Position numbers and translations under genes: made by a program. This document shows, piece by piece, positions 44,552-53,926 of a stretch of DNA of 55,066 nucleotides. The stretch is from the NCBI RefSeq assembly GCF_000382245.1, contig NZ_KB907885.1, forward strand, positions 1-55,066, read 5' to 3'. This DNA is from Kushneria aurantia DSM 21353 (lineage in GTDB: Bacteria > Pseudomonadota > Gammaproteobacteria > Pseudomonadales > Halomonadaceae). The notes beneath the pieces were generated by a model. That model did no database searches, was not told the origin of the DNA, and saw only the letters and a list, made by a program, of their open reading frames with translations. Each line of letters begins with the position of its first letter. Position 1 is the stretch's first letter.

Positions 44552-45763
44552 TTACAGCAGCGGCATCTGCGCCGGCGGCGGTGCCAGCCTTGCGCGCAGG
44601 GCATGGTTGTCAAGGCCGGCGTCGCGTGGGCGGTAGTCGCCGGTGGTGATGAAGGGGGCGAGCTTTTTCATCGAGCAGCCCAGCCGAACCAGGTCGTCAT
44701 AACGGATATGACGCTCGCGGCGCAGCGCCACGATGCGCTGGGCGCTGCGCAGGCCGATACCCGGCACCCGGGCGATCATGCGGGTCTCGGCGCGGTCGAG
44801 ATCGACCGGGAAGTGCTCCCGGTGGCGCAGTGCCCAGCCGAGCTTGGGATCGATCTCCAGCGACAGATTGCCGGGGCCGTCGAGCAGCTCATCGGCGCGA
44901 AAGCCGTAGCTGCGCATCAGAAAATCGGCCTGATAGAGACGGTGCTCGCGCAGCAGTGGCGGGGCGCTGTGCGGCACCGTGCCCGGGCTTTCGGGGATCG
45001 GCGAGAAGGCAGAGTAGTAGACCCGTTTGAGGCGGTAGTCGCGGTAGAGACGCTGGACGTTGCCGAGAATGGTGTGGTCGTCGACCGTATCGGCGCCGAC
45101 AATCATCTGGGTGCTCTGGCCGCTGGGCGAGAAACGCGGCGCGCGCGGCTCGGCATCGGCCTCGCCGAGGCCGTCGCGGATGGTGCCCATGGCGCCGTGG
45201 ATGCGCGCCTCACTCTTCTCCGGGGCGAGCTTTTCAAGGCTCTGCACCGTGGGCAGCTCGACATTGACGCTCAGTCGGTCGGCGTAGAGGCCCGCCTGGC
45301 GGATCAGCTCCGGCGAGGCTTCGGCAATCGTCTTGAGGTGGATATAGCCGCGGAAGTTGTGTTCAAGGCGCAGGGTTTTCGCCACTCGTACCAGCGCCTC
45401 CATGGTGTAGTCGCTGGAGCGGATGATGCCGGAGCTCAAAAAGAGGCCGCTGATGGTGTTGCGGCGATAGAAGTCCAGCGTCAGCCGTATGATCTCGTCA
45501 ACGCTGAAGCGCGCCCGCGGCACGTTGCTGGAGCGCCGGTTGATGCAGTACTGGCAGTCGTAAAGGCAGAAGTTGGTCATCAGAATCTTCAGCAGCGACA
45601 CGCAGCGGCCATCCGGCGTGAAGCTGTGGCAGATGCCGGTGCCGTTGGTAGCACCGAGCCCTTCACGCCCCTTCGATGAGCGCCGCGGCGCGCCACTGCT
45701 GGCGCAGGAGGCGTCGTACTTGGCTGCATCGGCAAGGATGATCAGCTTGTCGGCAAGCTCCAT
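44552..45763 (-). CDS. Putative DNA modification/repair radical SAM protein (TIGR03916-like)
   Basis: A 403-residue radical SAM enzyme. KYDASCASSGAPRRSS opens the family pattern; the iron-sulfur motif is CLYDCQYC (C-x3-C-x2-C, about residues 70-77), followed by INRRSSNVPRARFSVDEI. VPGIGLRSAQRIVALRR near residues 340-360 is a helix-hairpin-helix, which suggests DNA contact. The start is ATG 45763, preceded by GGAG; an ATG four codons upstream has no SD. A consensus LexA box 18 bases upstream implies SOS induction. The substrate is unknown. Confidence 0.9.
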   Translation of the reverse strand: MELADKLIILADAAKYDASCASSGAPRRSSKGREGLGATNGTGICHSFTPDGRCVSLLKILMTNFCLYDCQYCINRRSSNVPRARFSVDEIIRLTLDFYRRNTISGLFLSSGIIRSSDYTMEALVRVAKTLRLEHNFRGYIHLKTIAEASPELIRQAGLYADRLSVNVELPTVQSLEKLAPEKSEARIHGAMGTIRDGLGEADAEPRAPRFSPSGQSTQMIVGADTVDDHTILGNVQRLYRDYRLKRVYYSAFSPIPESPGTVPHSAPPLLREHRLYQADFLMRSYGFRADELLDGPGNLSLEIDPKLGWALRHREHFPVDLDRAETRMIARVPGIGLRSAQRIVALRRERHIRYDDLVRLGCSMKKLAPFITTGDYRPRDAGLDNHALRARLAPPPAQMPLL

Positions 45764-45781
45764 GAACGGCTCCATTCGTAA

Positions 45782-45797
45782 CTGTATTTATATACAG
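45782..45797. promoter_or_regulatory. LexA (SOS) box
   Basis: CTGTATTTATATACAG matches the gammaproteobacterial LexA consensus CTGT-(AT)n-ACAG with full CTG/CAG arms. It lies 18 bases before the start codon of the radical SAM gene, where bound LexA would cover the promoter. Confidence 0.92.
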
Positions 45798-45809
45798 TAA
45801 ATGGCGCGC

Positions 45810-45832
45810 AAGCTTTCGGCAATTGAAAGCTT
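45810..45832 (-). terminator. Hairpin between the PPTase gene and the LexA-controlled unit
   Basis: AAGCTTTC and GAAAGCTT form a perfect 8-bp stem around a seven-base loop directly after the PPTase stop. On the minus strand no T run follows, so it is a weak terminator or 3'-end stabiliser. Confidence 0.45.
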
Positions 45833-45833
45833 T

Positions 45834-46565
45834 TCATTTCTGCGCTGGAGTTGCGGCGACCATTACTGCCGTCAGCGCCTGCTGACGGGCGTCGCAAAAA
45901 TCTCCTGCGACTTCGCTGCCCGCCGGCCAGTCGGCATTCAGCGCGCTGCACAGCGCCAGCCGGCAGCGTCCCGGCAGGGCGAGCGGGTCGAGGTCGATAA
46001 CGCGCGCATCATGGAAGTAAAAGCGTACCCCGGTCAGCGGGTAGAGCGCCTTGTAGAGGCTCTCCTTGAGTGAGAAGACGAGCGTGACGGCGCGGGCGAA
46101 GGCGTCCGGTGATAGACCGGTCAGCGCTTCCAGCTCCTCCCGGTGCAGAATCGAAGGGGCGAGATAGCGCGCCCGTTCGGCGCCCAGCCACTGCTCGGCG
46201 TCCAGCCCGAGGGCGCAGTACTCCGAACCCGGTGCGACCAGCGCACCGGCGAGGCTTCTGGAGTGGGTAATGGCGCCGCAGTAGCCCGGCGGCCAGTCGA
46301 CGCGGCGGTCGGGCAGGCTTTCCAGCGCGCCGGGGGCAGCATCCAGCGCTGCCAGCGCCGCCCGGGCGCAGAGCCGGCCGGCGAGATATTCGGCGCGTCT
46401 TTTGGCCACCGCCCGCGCCAGCGCAGCGGGTAGCGATACGCCGTGGCGGCCGAAGGCGGCGTCGTCGAAAAGGCTGCTGTCGAAGGGCGCCAGCGCCAGC
46501 TGCGTGGCGCTTTGAGGAGTGTCGAACGGCCAGCAGCACTCGGCTGGTGCGATGAAATCCGTCAT
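45834..46565 (-). CDS. 4'-phosphopantetheinyl transferase (EntD/Sfp type)
   Basis: A 243-residue enzyme that attaches phosphopantetheine to carrier proteins. WPPGYCGAITHSRSLAGALVA, ALGLDAEQWLG (metal-binding D-x-E region) and VFSLKESLYKALYPLTG (catalytic FxxKExxxK) are visible. No NRPS or PKS gene is in the window, so its carrier protein target lies elsewhere. Starts 10 bases after the LpxO-like gene and likely shares its transcript. Confidence 0.92.
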   Translation of the reverse strand: MTDFIAPAECCWPFDTPQSATQLALAPFDSSLFDDAAFGRHGVSLPAALARAVAKRRAEYLAGRLCARAALAALDAAPGALESLPDRRVDWPPGYCGAITHSRSLAGALVAPGSEYCALGLDAEQWLGAERARYLAPSILHREELEALTGLSPDAFARAVTLVFSLKESLYKALYPLTGVRFYFHDARVIDLDPLALPGRCRLALCSALNADWPAGSEVAGDFCDARQQALTAVMVAATPAQK

Positions 46566-46575
46566 CGGTGGTTGC

Positions 46576-47472
46576 TCACAGCGTCAGCAGCCACATCACA
46601 ATGCCGCCGAAGATCAGCCACTTGATAATGTAGTAAAGCGTTTTGTTCTTCTTCTTCAATCGCTTGCCCAGCTCGCGCACCTTATAGATGTACTTGAAGG
46701 CGCGATTGATGCCGCCGGTGTGGTCGCTTTCGTCGTTGGGCGAGGCCGCGGCAGCCATCACGTTGCGACTGAACCAGCGGTTGACCGCCCCGGCCCAGCG
46801 ATACTTCATGGGGCGCTCGATATCGCAGAACAGAATCAGGCGGTCCTGCTCGCTGTCGTTCCGGGCATAGTGAATGAAGGTTTCATCGAACAGCACCGCC
46901 TCGCCGTCGCGCCAGCTGTAGTCGACCCCGTCGACATTGATGCGGCAGCGGTCGTCGTTGGGCGTGCGCAGACCAAGGTGATAGCGGATCGAGCCGGCAT
47001 AGGGGTCGCGGTGCTTCATCAGCGTGCTGCCGGCGGGCAGCTCGGCAAACATTGCCGCCTTGACGCTCGGAATGCCGGCGAGAATCTCGGTGGTCCGCGG
47101 GCAGAGCTGACGGGCCGACTCATGGCTGTCGCTGTACCACTTGAGATAAAAACGCTTCCAGCCGCGGCGGAAGAAGGAGTTGAAGCCGGCATCATCCTTG
47201 CTGCTGGATCCCTTGATATGGCTCTCCAGCGCCAGCGCCTCGTCGCGAATCTCCTCCCAGTGCGCGGTGATCCCGGCGATGTCGGGGAAGTCCTCTTCGC
47301 GATGGTAGGGGCGGTCGGGCACCTTCGAGAAGAGATACATGAAGCCGTTGATCGGCGCCATGAAAGTGGAGTGATCCGACAGTTGGCGAAACGGCCTGTG
47401 GCGCACCCGGCCACGAAAATGCACATAGAGAATGCTGGCCACCACCAGTGCCACGATGGTCCATTTGATCAT
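46576..47472 (-). CDS. lpxO: Aspartyl/asparaginyl beta-hydroxylase family protein, LpxO-like
   Basis: A 298-residue Fe(II)/2-oxoglutarate dioxygenase with membrane anchors at both ends (IKWTIVALVVASILYVHF; LYYIIKWLIFGGIVMWLLTL). LPAGSTLMKHRDPYAGSIRYH, INVDGVDYSWRDGEAVLF and DETFIHYARNDSEQDRLILFCDIERP hold the His/Asp iron ligands and the 2-oxoglutarate Arg. LpxO hydroxylates a secondary acyl chain of lipid A at the inner membrane. The start is ATG 47472 (MIKWTI); the longer frame upstream has no membrane-like or conserved content. Confidence 0.88.
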   Translation of the reverse strand: MIKWTIVALVVASILYVHFRGRVRHRPFRQLSDHSTFMAPINGFMYLFSKVPDRPYHREEDFPDIAGITAHWEEIRDEALALESHIKGSSSKDDAGFNSFFRRGWKRFYLKWYSDSHESARQLCPRTTEILAGIPSVKAAMFAELPAGSTLMKHRDPYAGSIRYHLGLRTPNDDRCRINVDGVDYSWRDGEAVLFDETFIHYARNDSEQDRLILFCDIERPMKYRWAGAVNRWFSRNVMAAAASPNDESDHTGGINRAFKYIYKVRELGKRLKKKNKTLYYIIKWLIFGGIVMWLLTL

Positions 47473-47704
47473 GCTGATTCGACTTCCGGCTGGCGACATC
47501 GCCCGCGGCGATGCCATGGCGTGTAATAGAGAACCGGCGGCGCGCAAGGGGGTGCGCGCCGCATTGGGCATGATGCCTGCTGCGGATGCCGCTGTCGATG
47601 TCATTTGCCCGCTAATGACCTTGCAGAGCGGCGCTTTCATGACCACGCTAAAGAATGAGTCTACACAGAGTGCGTCTGCGTATTTCGACGCCAAAGGAGG
47701 TTTT

Positions 47705-48502
47705 ATGATTCCCGCTATTGGCCTGGGAACGTTTCGCCTGAAGGGGCAGGAGGTGATCGATTCGGTCACCAACGCGCTCGAACTGGGTTATCGCCATATC
47801 GATACCGCTCAGGTATACGACAATGAAAGCGAAGTCGGCCAGGCGATTGCCGACAGCGATGTGCCCCGCGAAGATATTTTTCTGACCACCAAGGTCTGGA
47901 CCGACCGCTTCCGTCATACCGAACTGGTCGAGAGCGTGCGCGAAAGTCTCGACCGACTGGGTACCGACTATGTCGACCTGTTGCTGCTGCACTGGCCCTC
48001 GCCGGACGGTGTGCCCATCGAGGAGACCATCGGCGCACTGGCCGAAGCCAAACAGCTGGGGCTGACCCGTCAGATCGGCGTTTCCAACTTCACCATCGCT
48101 CAGCTCGACGAGGTGCTCTCGGTAGGCGGCGGTGACCAGATCGTGACCAACCAGATCGAGGTGCACCCCTTCCTTGCCAATCGCAAGCTGGCGGACCACT
48201 GTGCCGCCAGGGGCGTGAAAGTGACCGGTTATATGCCGCTGGCGGTCGGCAAGGTAATGGAGGACGACACCCTGAAAGCGATCGGCGAGGCGCACGGTGT
48301 GACCGCTGCCCAGATCGCGCTGGCCTGGGTGGCCCAGCGGGATATCATCGTGATTCCGTCGTCGACCAAACGCGAGCATCAGCAGGCCAATCTGGCGGCC
48401 ATGAAGCTCTCGCTCAGCGACGAGGAGATGACGCGCATCGACGCCCTCGACCGCGGTGAGCGTATCGCCAACCCCTCCTTCGCCCCTGAATGGGACGAGT
48501 AA
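47705..48502 (+). CDS. dkgB: Aldo/keto reductase, 2,5-diketo-D-gluconate reductase B type
   Basis: A 265-residue NADPH-dependent reductase; the family reduces methylglyoxal and other small aldehydes. IPAIGLGTFRLKGQEVIDSVTNALELGYRHIDTAQVYDNES contains the catalytic Asp and Tyr, LLLLHWPSP the His strand, and VIPSSTKREHQQANL the cofactor phosphate site. The start is ATG 47705, because AAAGGAGG lies just upstream and the protein then begins like Escherichia DkgB. Upstream in-frame ATGs are not needed. Confidence 0.93.
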   Translation: MIPAIGLGTFRLKGQEVIDSVTNALELGYRHIDTAQVYDNESEVGQAIADSDVPREDIFLTTKVWTDRFRHTELVESVRESLDRLGTDYVDLLLLHWPSPDGVPIEETIGALAEAKQLGLTRQIGVSNFTIAQLDEVLSVGGGDQIVTNQIEVHPFLANRKLADHCAARGVKVTGYMPLAVGKVMEDDTLKAIGEAHGVTAAQIALAWVAQRDIIVIPSSTKREHQQANLAAMKLSLSDEEMTRIDALDRGERIANPSFAPEWDE

Positions 48503-48548
48503 CGCCAGGGGCATTGGGATAGCTGTCCGCGCGGCCCCCGGCTGACAC

Positions 48549-48578
48549 AAAACGCCCCGCCGATCGGCGGGGCGTTTT
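48549..48578. terminator. Bidirectional terminator between dkgB and the YceI-like gene
   Basis: A perfect 30-base palindrome with arms AAAACGCCCCGCCGA and its complement. T bases sit at both ends, so it can stop transcription from both convergent genes. Confidence 0.85.
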
Positions 48579-48593
48579 GCGTGGGGCTTCGCC

Positions 48594-49187
48594 TCAGCGT
48601 TCGATCAGCCGCGCGTTGAAGTTGATCGGAATGGTATCGGCAAGGCTTCGATAGCCCAGCAGTGACAGAATGGTTTGAGCGTTATCCAGCTGCATCATCT
48701 GGCGGGTATCGATACTGATCGGCTCGGCCAGCGAAACCTGCCATGCCTGCTGGTTCAGGCGTTCGACCCGCATCGGCACCCGCTCGCTGCGCTCGAAGTG
48801 ATTGCCGCGCGCGGTCAGCGTCAGGGTGCGGGTAAGGCTGTCGCCCACCGCCAGATTGTTAAGCCAGGCGGGCTCGATCTGCGTCGACAGCGTGACCATC
48901 GCCGAGTCCGACGAGAGCCCCGACAGCAGGGCGCCCATGCCGCCATCGCCCAGCAGATTGGTCTGCTCAAGGCGCAGCGGCATCTCGAAATAGCCGTTAT
49001 CGCTGATGGTACCGTTAAGATTATCGACGCGGTAAGTGCGCTCGAGCGGGCCGTTCTGCCCCTGGCCTGCCACCTCGGCGGTAATCCGGCTATCGGCGGG
49101 CACCATCCGCCACGCGGCCTGCGCCTGGGCAGAAAGTGTAACGGCAAGGCCCGCAACCGCGAGCGCGCTGATAAAAGAGTGACGCAT
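48594..49187 (-). CDS. Exported YceI-like domain protein
   Basis: A 197-residue protein with signal peptide MRHSFISALAVAGLAVTLSAQAQA. The mature start AAWRMVPADSRITAEVAGQG and alternating beta-strand pattern (TLSTQIEPAWLNNLAVGDSLTRTLTLTARG) resemble YceI-type lipid-binding barrels. The match is by pattern only and a different small beta-barrel family is possible. The start is ATG 49187; a 23-codon extension upstream is Arg/Gly-rich and not signal-like. Confidence 0.65.
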   Translation of the reverse strand: MRHSFISALAVAGLAVTLSAQAQAAWRMVPADSRITAEVAGQGQNGPLERTYRVDNLNGTISDNGYFEMPLRLEQTNLLGDGGMGALLSGLSSDSAMVTLSTQIEPAWLNNLAVGDSLTRTLTLTARGNHFERSERVPMRVERLNQQAWQVSLAEPISIDTRQMMQLDNAQTILSLLGYRSLADTIPINFNARLIER

Positions 49188-49261
49188 CCCTGTAACTCCC
49201 GTTGGCCGGCCCGCTGGTCGCGGGCCCATACGCTGATGTATCATACGCAACCGCACCGCAA

Positions 49262-49338
<77 letters not shown>

Positions 49339-49434
49339 ATCTTTCGATTTCCCCTTCCTTGCAGTGTGAGACATCCGTTTCGGCGACGGGTTGCGTTTTT
49401 GCGTGCGGTGTCAGCTTTGCATCACTAACCGCTT

Positions 49435-50544
49435 TCAATCGATATGCCATGCCTGCTTCAGGCGCGCGACCGTGTGCTCCCATTTCGACGCGGTGGGTTT
49501 GCATACCGTGTTCTGGTTGCCGAATAGCCCCACCTCACTGAAGGCCTGTGGGGCAGGCACGGAAGCCATCCAGCGGACCGGTACGAGATATTCCGCTGCC
49601 TCCTCGTCGTCTTCATCGATCACACCATGGATCTGCGGATACTCGGTGGCCGTCGTGAGATCCTGGAGTCGCTGACTTCCTTGATCGGTCTGCACCGTGA
49701 AATGGTCGCCTCGGCAACGCTCCCCGGTCACCTCGGCCACGCCTACATAGCCGGTCTTGGGGATGTTGACCCAGACCCGGTGCCCCTCCGAGAGCATGGC
49801 GAGGGTCTTCGAGTACCAGGCCGCACCGCCACCGGCAATGAATCCGTAGCGGCGGGCCAACTCCCAGGGGCGGTCATCACCAAAAGAGGCGTAAAACTCG
49901 CCATTCCAGGGCCCCTTGTGTGTCTTGCGGGCGGCCGGCTGAGTTGGCTCGTCCGGGTCGATCATCCAGGCGCGGCTCAGGTAATGGTTGCCCTGGTCCT
50001 TGAAGGCGGCGAAGAACATGGCGTTGATCGAGAGCTGGGCATGCTCGTTGAGGTAATTGATGATCCGCTCGCTGCTGGCGTCGAGCTGGGTGGCCACGAC
50101 GACCAACTGGTGATTCTCGTTGAGGGTGACACTGTCCAGCGTGATGCCGAACTTGGCCTCGAAGGCGTCCTCGAGAGACGCGTGAGGGCGCTGATAGCGT
50201 TCGGCGAAGGCCTGGTAGATCTCGATCAGCTGGTAGTCGGCCAGGGTGACGACCCAAGAGGCATAGTCGATGGCCTGAGCGACCACGTCGCGGGGCGTCT
50301 TGTCGCGCTTGAGTTCGATGACGATGACCGTGCCGTTGGCGTCGATAGCCAGCAGGTCGATCAGCTTGTCGAAGCCGGTGCGTACCTGCCGGCCGATCAG
50401 CAGCCAGTCCCGATTGAGGATCGAGACATCCTGCATGATCTGATCCTCAAGCTGTCCCTCGTCGGCCAGCCCCATGGGCCGCAGCTTCTGCGGCAGCTCG
50501 CCCGTAGTACCTGCCAGCTTCCAGATTCCTTGCTCGATGGCCAT
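49435..50544 (-). CDS. NucS/DUF91-like PD-(D/E)XK nuclease-domain protein
   Basis: A 369-residue protein. The N-terminal part has LIGRQVRTGFDKLIDLLAIDANGTVIVIELKRDKTPRDVVAQAIDYASWV, the D...ExK core of DUF91/NucS-type nucleases. The C-terminal half (GFIAGGGAAWYSKTLAMLSEGHRVWVNIPKTGYVGVAEV) looks like an added small beta domain. Such proteins are common in accessory regions; whether this one defends or repairs is unknown. It is divergent from a large SNF2 helicase. AGGAGG precedes the ATG. Confidence 0.8.
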   Translation of the reverse strand: MAIEQGIWKLAGTTGELPQKLRPMGLADEGQLEDQIMQDVSILNRDWLLIGRQVRTGFDKLIDLLAIDANGTVIVIELKRDKTPRDVVAQAIDYASWVVTLADYQLIEIYQAFAERYQRPHASLEDAFEAKFGITLDSVTLNENHQLVVVATQLDASSERIINYLNEHAQLSINAMFFAAFKDQGNHYLSRAWMIDPDEPTQPAARKTHKGPWNGEFYASFGDDRPWELARRYGFIAGGGAAWYSKTLAMLSEGHRVWVNIPKTGYVGVAEVTGERCRGDHFTVQTDQGSQRLQDLTTATEYPQIHGVIDEDDEEAAEYLVPVRWMASVPAPQAFSEVGLFGNQNTVCKPTASKWEHTVARLKQAWHID

Positions 50545-50910
50545 CCAGGTGCCTCCTTGCGGTTTGGTTGAGAAAAGCGTTGTCTGGCTCAGGGCGGTGT
50601 TCTACCGTAGGTGCCAACACGGCCCCCGCCTCTTGGCTCTCACGAGCTTACGCTGGGGTTCTTATTTGTGTTCTCGACGCCTTACTCGGCCCTCTAGCGC
50701 TCGCAGCCTGGCGGTTCGCCCATGCCCTCTAGCGATAGCCTTCTTCCGGTATATGGCACTGAAAACGTTCCAGAAGTGCCTGTAAGCGCCGACGCCATTG
50801 CGAATGAGGTAGAGAGCCGGCTGCTCCAGGTAATATGAACTTTCTTGATCATCGTTTCACCTCAGGAGACAGTAGGCTGTAGGGCCAAAGCAGCTAGAGA
50901 GGGAACAGGG
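50545..50910. other. Intergenic region between the nuclease and helicase genes
   Basis: 366 bases with no convincing gene. Both neighbours start outward from it, so it must hold their promoters; I see no clear -35/-10 pair. Confidence 0.4.
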
Positions 50911-53793
50911 ATGGCCACAGAGCGCATCACGGACTACCACGCCAAGTACTTCGCTTACGAGCTGACGCGTCAGAGGCGGGGCGGAAACGTGGACCGGCTG
51001 GCAGCTTCGCTGTTCGACGCCTCGGTAGATCTCAACCCCCATCAGATCGATGCTGCTTTGTTCGCCTTGCAGAACCCGCTGGCCAAAGGGGTGTTGCTGG
51101 CCGACGAGGTGGGGCTGGGCAAGACGATCGAAGCAGCGCTGGTCATCTGCCAGTACTGGGCAGAGCGTCGGCGTCGGTTGGTAGTGATTGCCCCAGCAGC
51201 CCTGCGTAAGCAGTGGGCGAGCGAGCTGGCCGAGAAATTCCACCTGCCCACACAGGTGCTGGACGCTCGCGCCTACAAACAGCAGCGTGAGCAGGGAATC
51301 TACGATCCGCTGGACCAGGATGTCATCAGCGTGATGTCCTACCACTTCGCGGCTAGGCTGGAACCTCAGCTGCGCACCATCCCCTGGGACCTGGTGGTGG
51401 TCGACGAAGCCCACAAGCTGCGCAACGCCCATCGTGAGAGCCACCGCACCGGTCAGGCCATCAAGCGCGCCTTCGCCGGTAGTCGCAAGCTGCTGCTCAC
51501 CGCTACACCACTGCAGAACTCGCTGCTCGAGCTCTACGGCCTCTCGACGGTGATCGATGGCCAGCTGTTTGGCGATGCCATCAGCTTCCGCCGCCAGTTC
51601 ATGCGTGGTGGGAATGACATCGAGGGGCTGCGACGCCGGCTCGATGAATTCGCCAAACGCACCCTTCGCCGCCAGGTGCTGGAGTATGTGCAGTACACCG
51701 AGCGCAAGGCGCTGACGATCCCCTTCACCCCATCCCGGGATGAGCAGCGGCTCTACCACCTGGTCTCCGGCTATCTGGAGCGCGAAGATAGCTATGGCGT
51801 GCCCACCCGCCAACGGCATCTGGTGTCACTGGTCATACGCAAGCTGCTGGCATCGTCTACCACCGCCATCATCCAGACGCTGGAGACGCTCAAGCAGCGG
51901 CTGGAGTCGCTGCATGACCGGCATCAGGTCGAGCAGGACTGGTTGGAGCGGCTATTGGCCGATGAATCGCTTGATGAGGAGCTGCTGGAAGCCGCGGAAG
52001 CCGATGAAGTGGAGGAGGCCGACGCCCAGTCCCTGGCCGACCAGGAGATCAACCCGACTCGGCTGCAGGGCGAGATCGCCGAAACCGAGCAGTACCTGGG
52101 CCTTGCTCGGAGCATCCATGAAGATGCCAAGTCCCATGCGCTGGTCACCGCGCTGGAAACCGGCTTTGCCCGCATGGATGAGATGAGGGCTCCTCGCAAG
52201 GCGGTGGTGTTCACCGAGTCACGGCGCACCCTGGAGTACCTCAGCCGCTTTCTGGAGCGACACGGTTTTGCCGATCAGGTCGCCACCTTCAGCGGCACCA
52301 ACAACAGCCCGAGTGTGACGGGCATCTACCAGCGCTGGCTTGCGGATCATGCCGGTAGTGACCGGGTTACCGGCAGCCCCGCCATCGATCGACGCACCGC
52401 CATCATCGACCACTTCCGAGACAAGGCGCAGATCCTGGTGGCTACCGAGGCGGCTGCCGAAGGTGTCAATTTGCAGTTTTGTAATCTGGTGGTGAACTAC
52501 GATCTGCCCTGGAATCCTCAGCGCGTGGAGCAGCGCATCGGTCGCTGCCACCGCTACGGCCAGCAGTTCGATGTGGTGGTGGTCAACTTCCTTAACCAGC
52601 GCAACGAGGCCGACAAGCGCGTGCTCGAGCTGCTGAGCGAGAAGTTCCAGCTGTTCGATGGCCTGTTCGGCGCTTCCGATGAAATTCTCGGCCGGCTGGA
52701 GTCTGGCGTGGATGTCGAGAAGCGTATCGCCGATATCTACGCCACTTGCCGCACACCGGACGCCATCGAGGCGGCCTTCGCCGAGCTGCGCGAGCAGTTG
52801 GAGGCCGATATCGATGCTCGCATGCGTGAGACCGAGAGCAAGCTGCTGGAACACTTCGACGAGCAGATTCATGAGTTGCTGCGCATCCAGCGAGACAAGG
52901 CCGAGGCCCAGCTCGACCGCACCGGCAAGCTGTTCTGGAAGCTGACCCGGCACTGCCTGTCGGGACAGGCCAAATTCAACGATGGCAGTCTGACCTTTCA
53001 CCTGGAAGCGCCTCCCGTCGATAACGTGACCACCGGTGACTACTGGCTGATTCGCAAGGGGAAGGGCATCAAGCCGCCCGAGCACGCTCACGTCTACCGG
53101 CTGACGCATCCGCTGGGCGAATACGTGCTCGACAGCGGTCGCCGCCAGGAGACCCCAGCCGCCACGCTGCGCTTCCAGCTATCGGATCATCCGCTGCGAA
53201 TCTCGGTACTCGAACAGCTCACCGTTCGCCGTGGTTGGATGGAACTGAATCTGCTGGAGCTGGACAGCTTCCAGCACGAGGAGCACCTGGTCTTCACCGC
53301 CCTGGCTGATGATGGCACTCACCTCGACCAGGAGGCCTGTGAGCGGCTCTTCAATGTGACGGCTGAGATAGTACCGGATAGTGCCACTGAACCCTCTCAG
53401 GAGCTCTCTGCGCTCGCCAAGCGACAGCTGGATGCCACCCTGAGCCGCGTGCTGGAGGAGAACCACAGCTACTTCCAGCGCGAACGCGACAAGCTGGAGG
53501 CTTGGTCCGATGACCAGATTGCCTCTAGCGAGGCCCAGTTGGAGGATACCCGCGCCAAGATCAAGGACGCCAAGCGTCGCTCACGCACCGCCGAGACCCT
53601 GGAGGAGCAGAAGGCCGCGCAGGAAGCGCTCAAGACGCTCGAGCGGCAGCAGCGCCGCGACCGCCAAGCGATTTTCGACGTTCAGGACGAGATCGAGAAG
53701 AAGCGCGACGCGCTTATCGATGCCCTGGAGCGCCAGATGCATAAAAAGAGCCAGACTCATCGGCTGTTCAGGATCCGCTGGGAGCTGTTGTGA
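50911..53793 (+). CDS. SNF2-family helicase (RapA/defence-island type)
   Basis: A 960-residue SF2 ATPase. Walker A is LLADEVGLGKTIEAALV (about residues 60-76), Walker B LVVVDEAHKLRN, motif III LLLTATPLQNSLLELYGL. The C-terminal helicase lobe has FTESRRTLEYLSRFL, ILVATEAAAEGVNLQFCNLVVNYDLPWNPQRVEQRIGRCHRYGQ. The last 200 residues hold a long charged coiled coil (EEQKAAQEALKTLERQQRRDRQ). Similar helicases occur beside methylase/nuclease and Abi genes in defence islands; here the neighbours are a DUF91 nuclease and an Abi_2 gene. The start is ATG 50911; a frame upstream adds 22 unlikely residues. Confidence 0.9.
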   Translation: MATERITDYHAKYFAYELTRQRRGGNVDRLAASLFDASVDLNPHQIDAALFALQNPLAKGVLLADEVGLGKTIEAALVICQYWAERRRRLVVIAPAALRKQWASELAEKFHLPTQVLDARAYKQQREQGIYDPLDQDVISVMSYHFAARLEPQLRTIPWDLVVVDEAHKLRNAHRESHRTGQAIKRAFAGSRKLLLTATPLQNSLLELYGLSTVIDGQLFGDAISFRRQFMRGGNDIEGLRRRLDEFAKRTLRRQVLEYVQYTERKALTIPFTPSRDEQRLYHLVSGYLEREDSYGVPTRQRHLVSLVIRKLLASSTTAIIQTLETLKQRLESLHDRHQVEQDWLERLLADESLDEELLEAAEADEVEEADAQSLADQEINPTRLQGEIAETEQYLGLARSIHEDAKSHALVTALETGFARMDEMRAPRKAVVFTESRRTLEYLSRFLERHGFADQVATFSGTNNSPSVTGIYQRWLADHAGSDRVTGSPAIDRRTAIIDHFRDKAQILVATEAAAEGVNLQFCNLVVNYDLPWNPQRVEQRIGRCHRYGQQFDVVVVNFLNQRNEADKRVLELLSEKFQLFDGLFGASDEILGRLESGVDVEKRIADIYATCRTPDAIEAAFAELREQLEADIDARMRETESKLLEHFDEQIHELLRIQRDKAEAQLDRTGKLFWKLTRHCLSGQAKFNDGSLTFHLEAPPVDNVTTGDYWLIRKGKGIKPPEHAHVYRLTHPLGEYVLDSGRRQETPAATLRFQLSDHPLRISVLEQLTVRRGWMELNLLELDSFQHEEHLVFTALADDGTHLDQEACERLFNVTAEIVPDSATEPSQELSALAKRQLDATLSRVLEENHSYFQRERDKLEAWSDDQIASSEAQLEDTRAKIKDAKRRSRTAETLEEQKAAQEALKTLERQQRRDRQAIFDVQDEIEKKRDALIDALERQMHKKSQTHRLFRIRWELL

Positions 53794-53867
53794 AGGGCAT
53801 GATGGCCTATGGTCATCGTGGTCGGTTGACCTTGGAGGGTCAACTGCCTAAACTTGCCTCCGACAAC

Positions 53868-53917
53868 ACCCCCCACGCTTCCCGTCAGATCAGCGCACCA
53901 TGGGGGGTTACTTTTTT
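53868..53917 (+). terminator. Terminator-like hairpin between helicase and Abi gene
   Basis: ACCCCCCA pairs with TGGGGGGT across a 25-base loop and is followed by ACTTTTTT. It ends ten bases before the Abi_2 start. A smaller TTGACC/GGTCAA hairpin lies just upstream. Confidence 0.55.
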
Positions 53918-53926
53918 GTGTGATCA

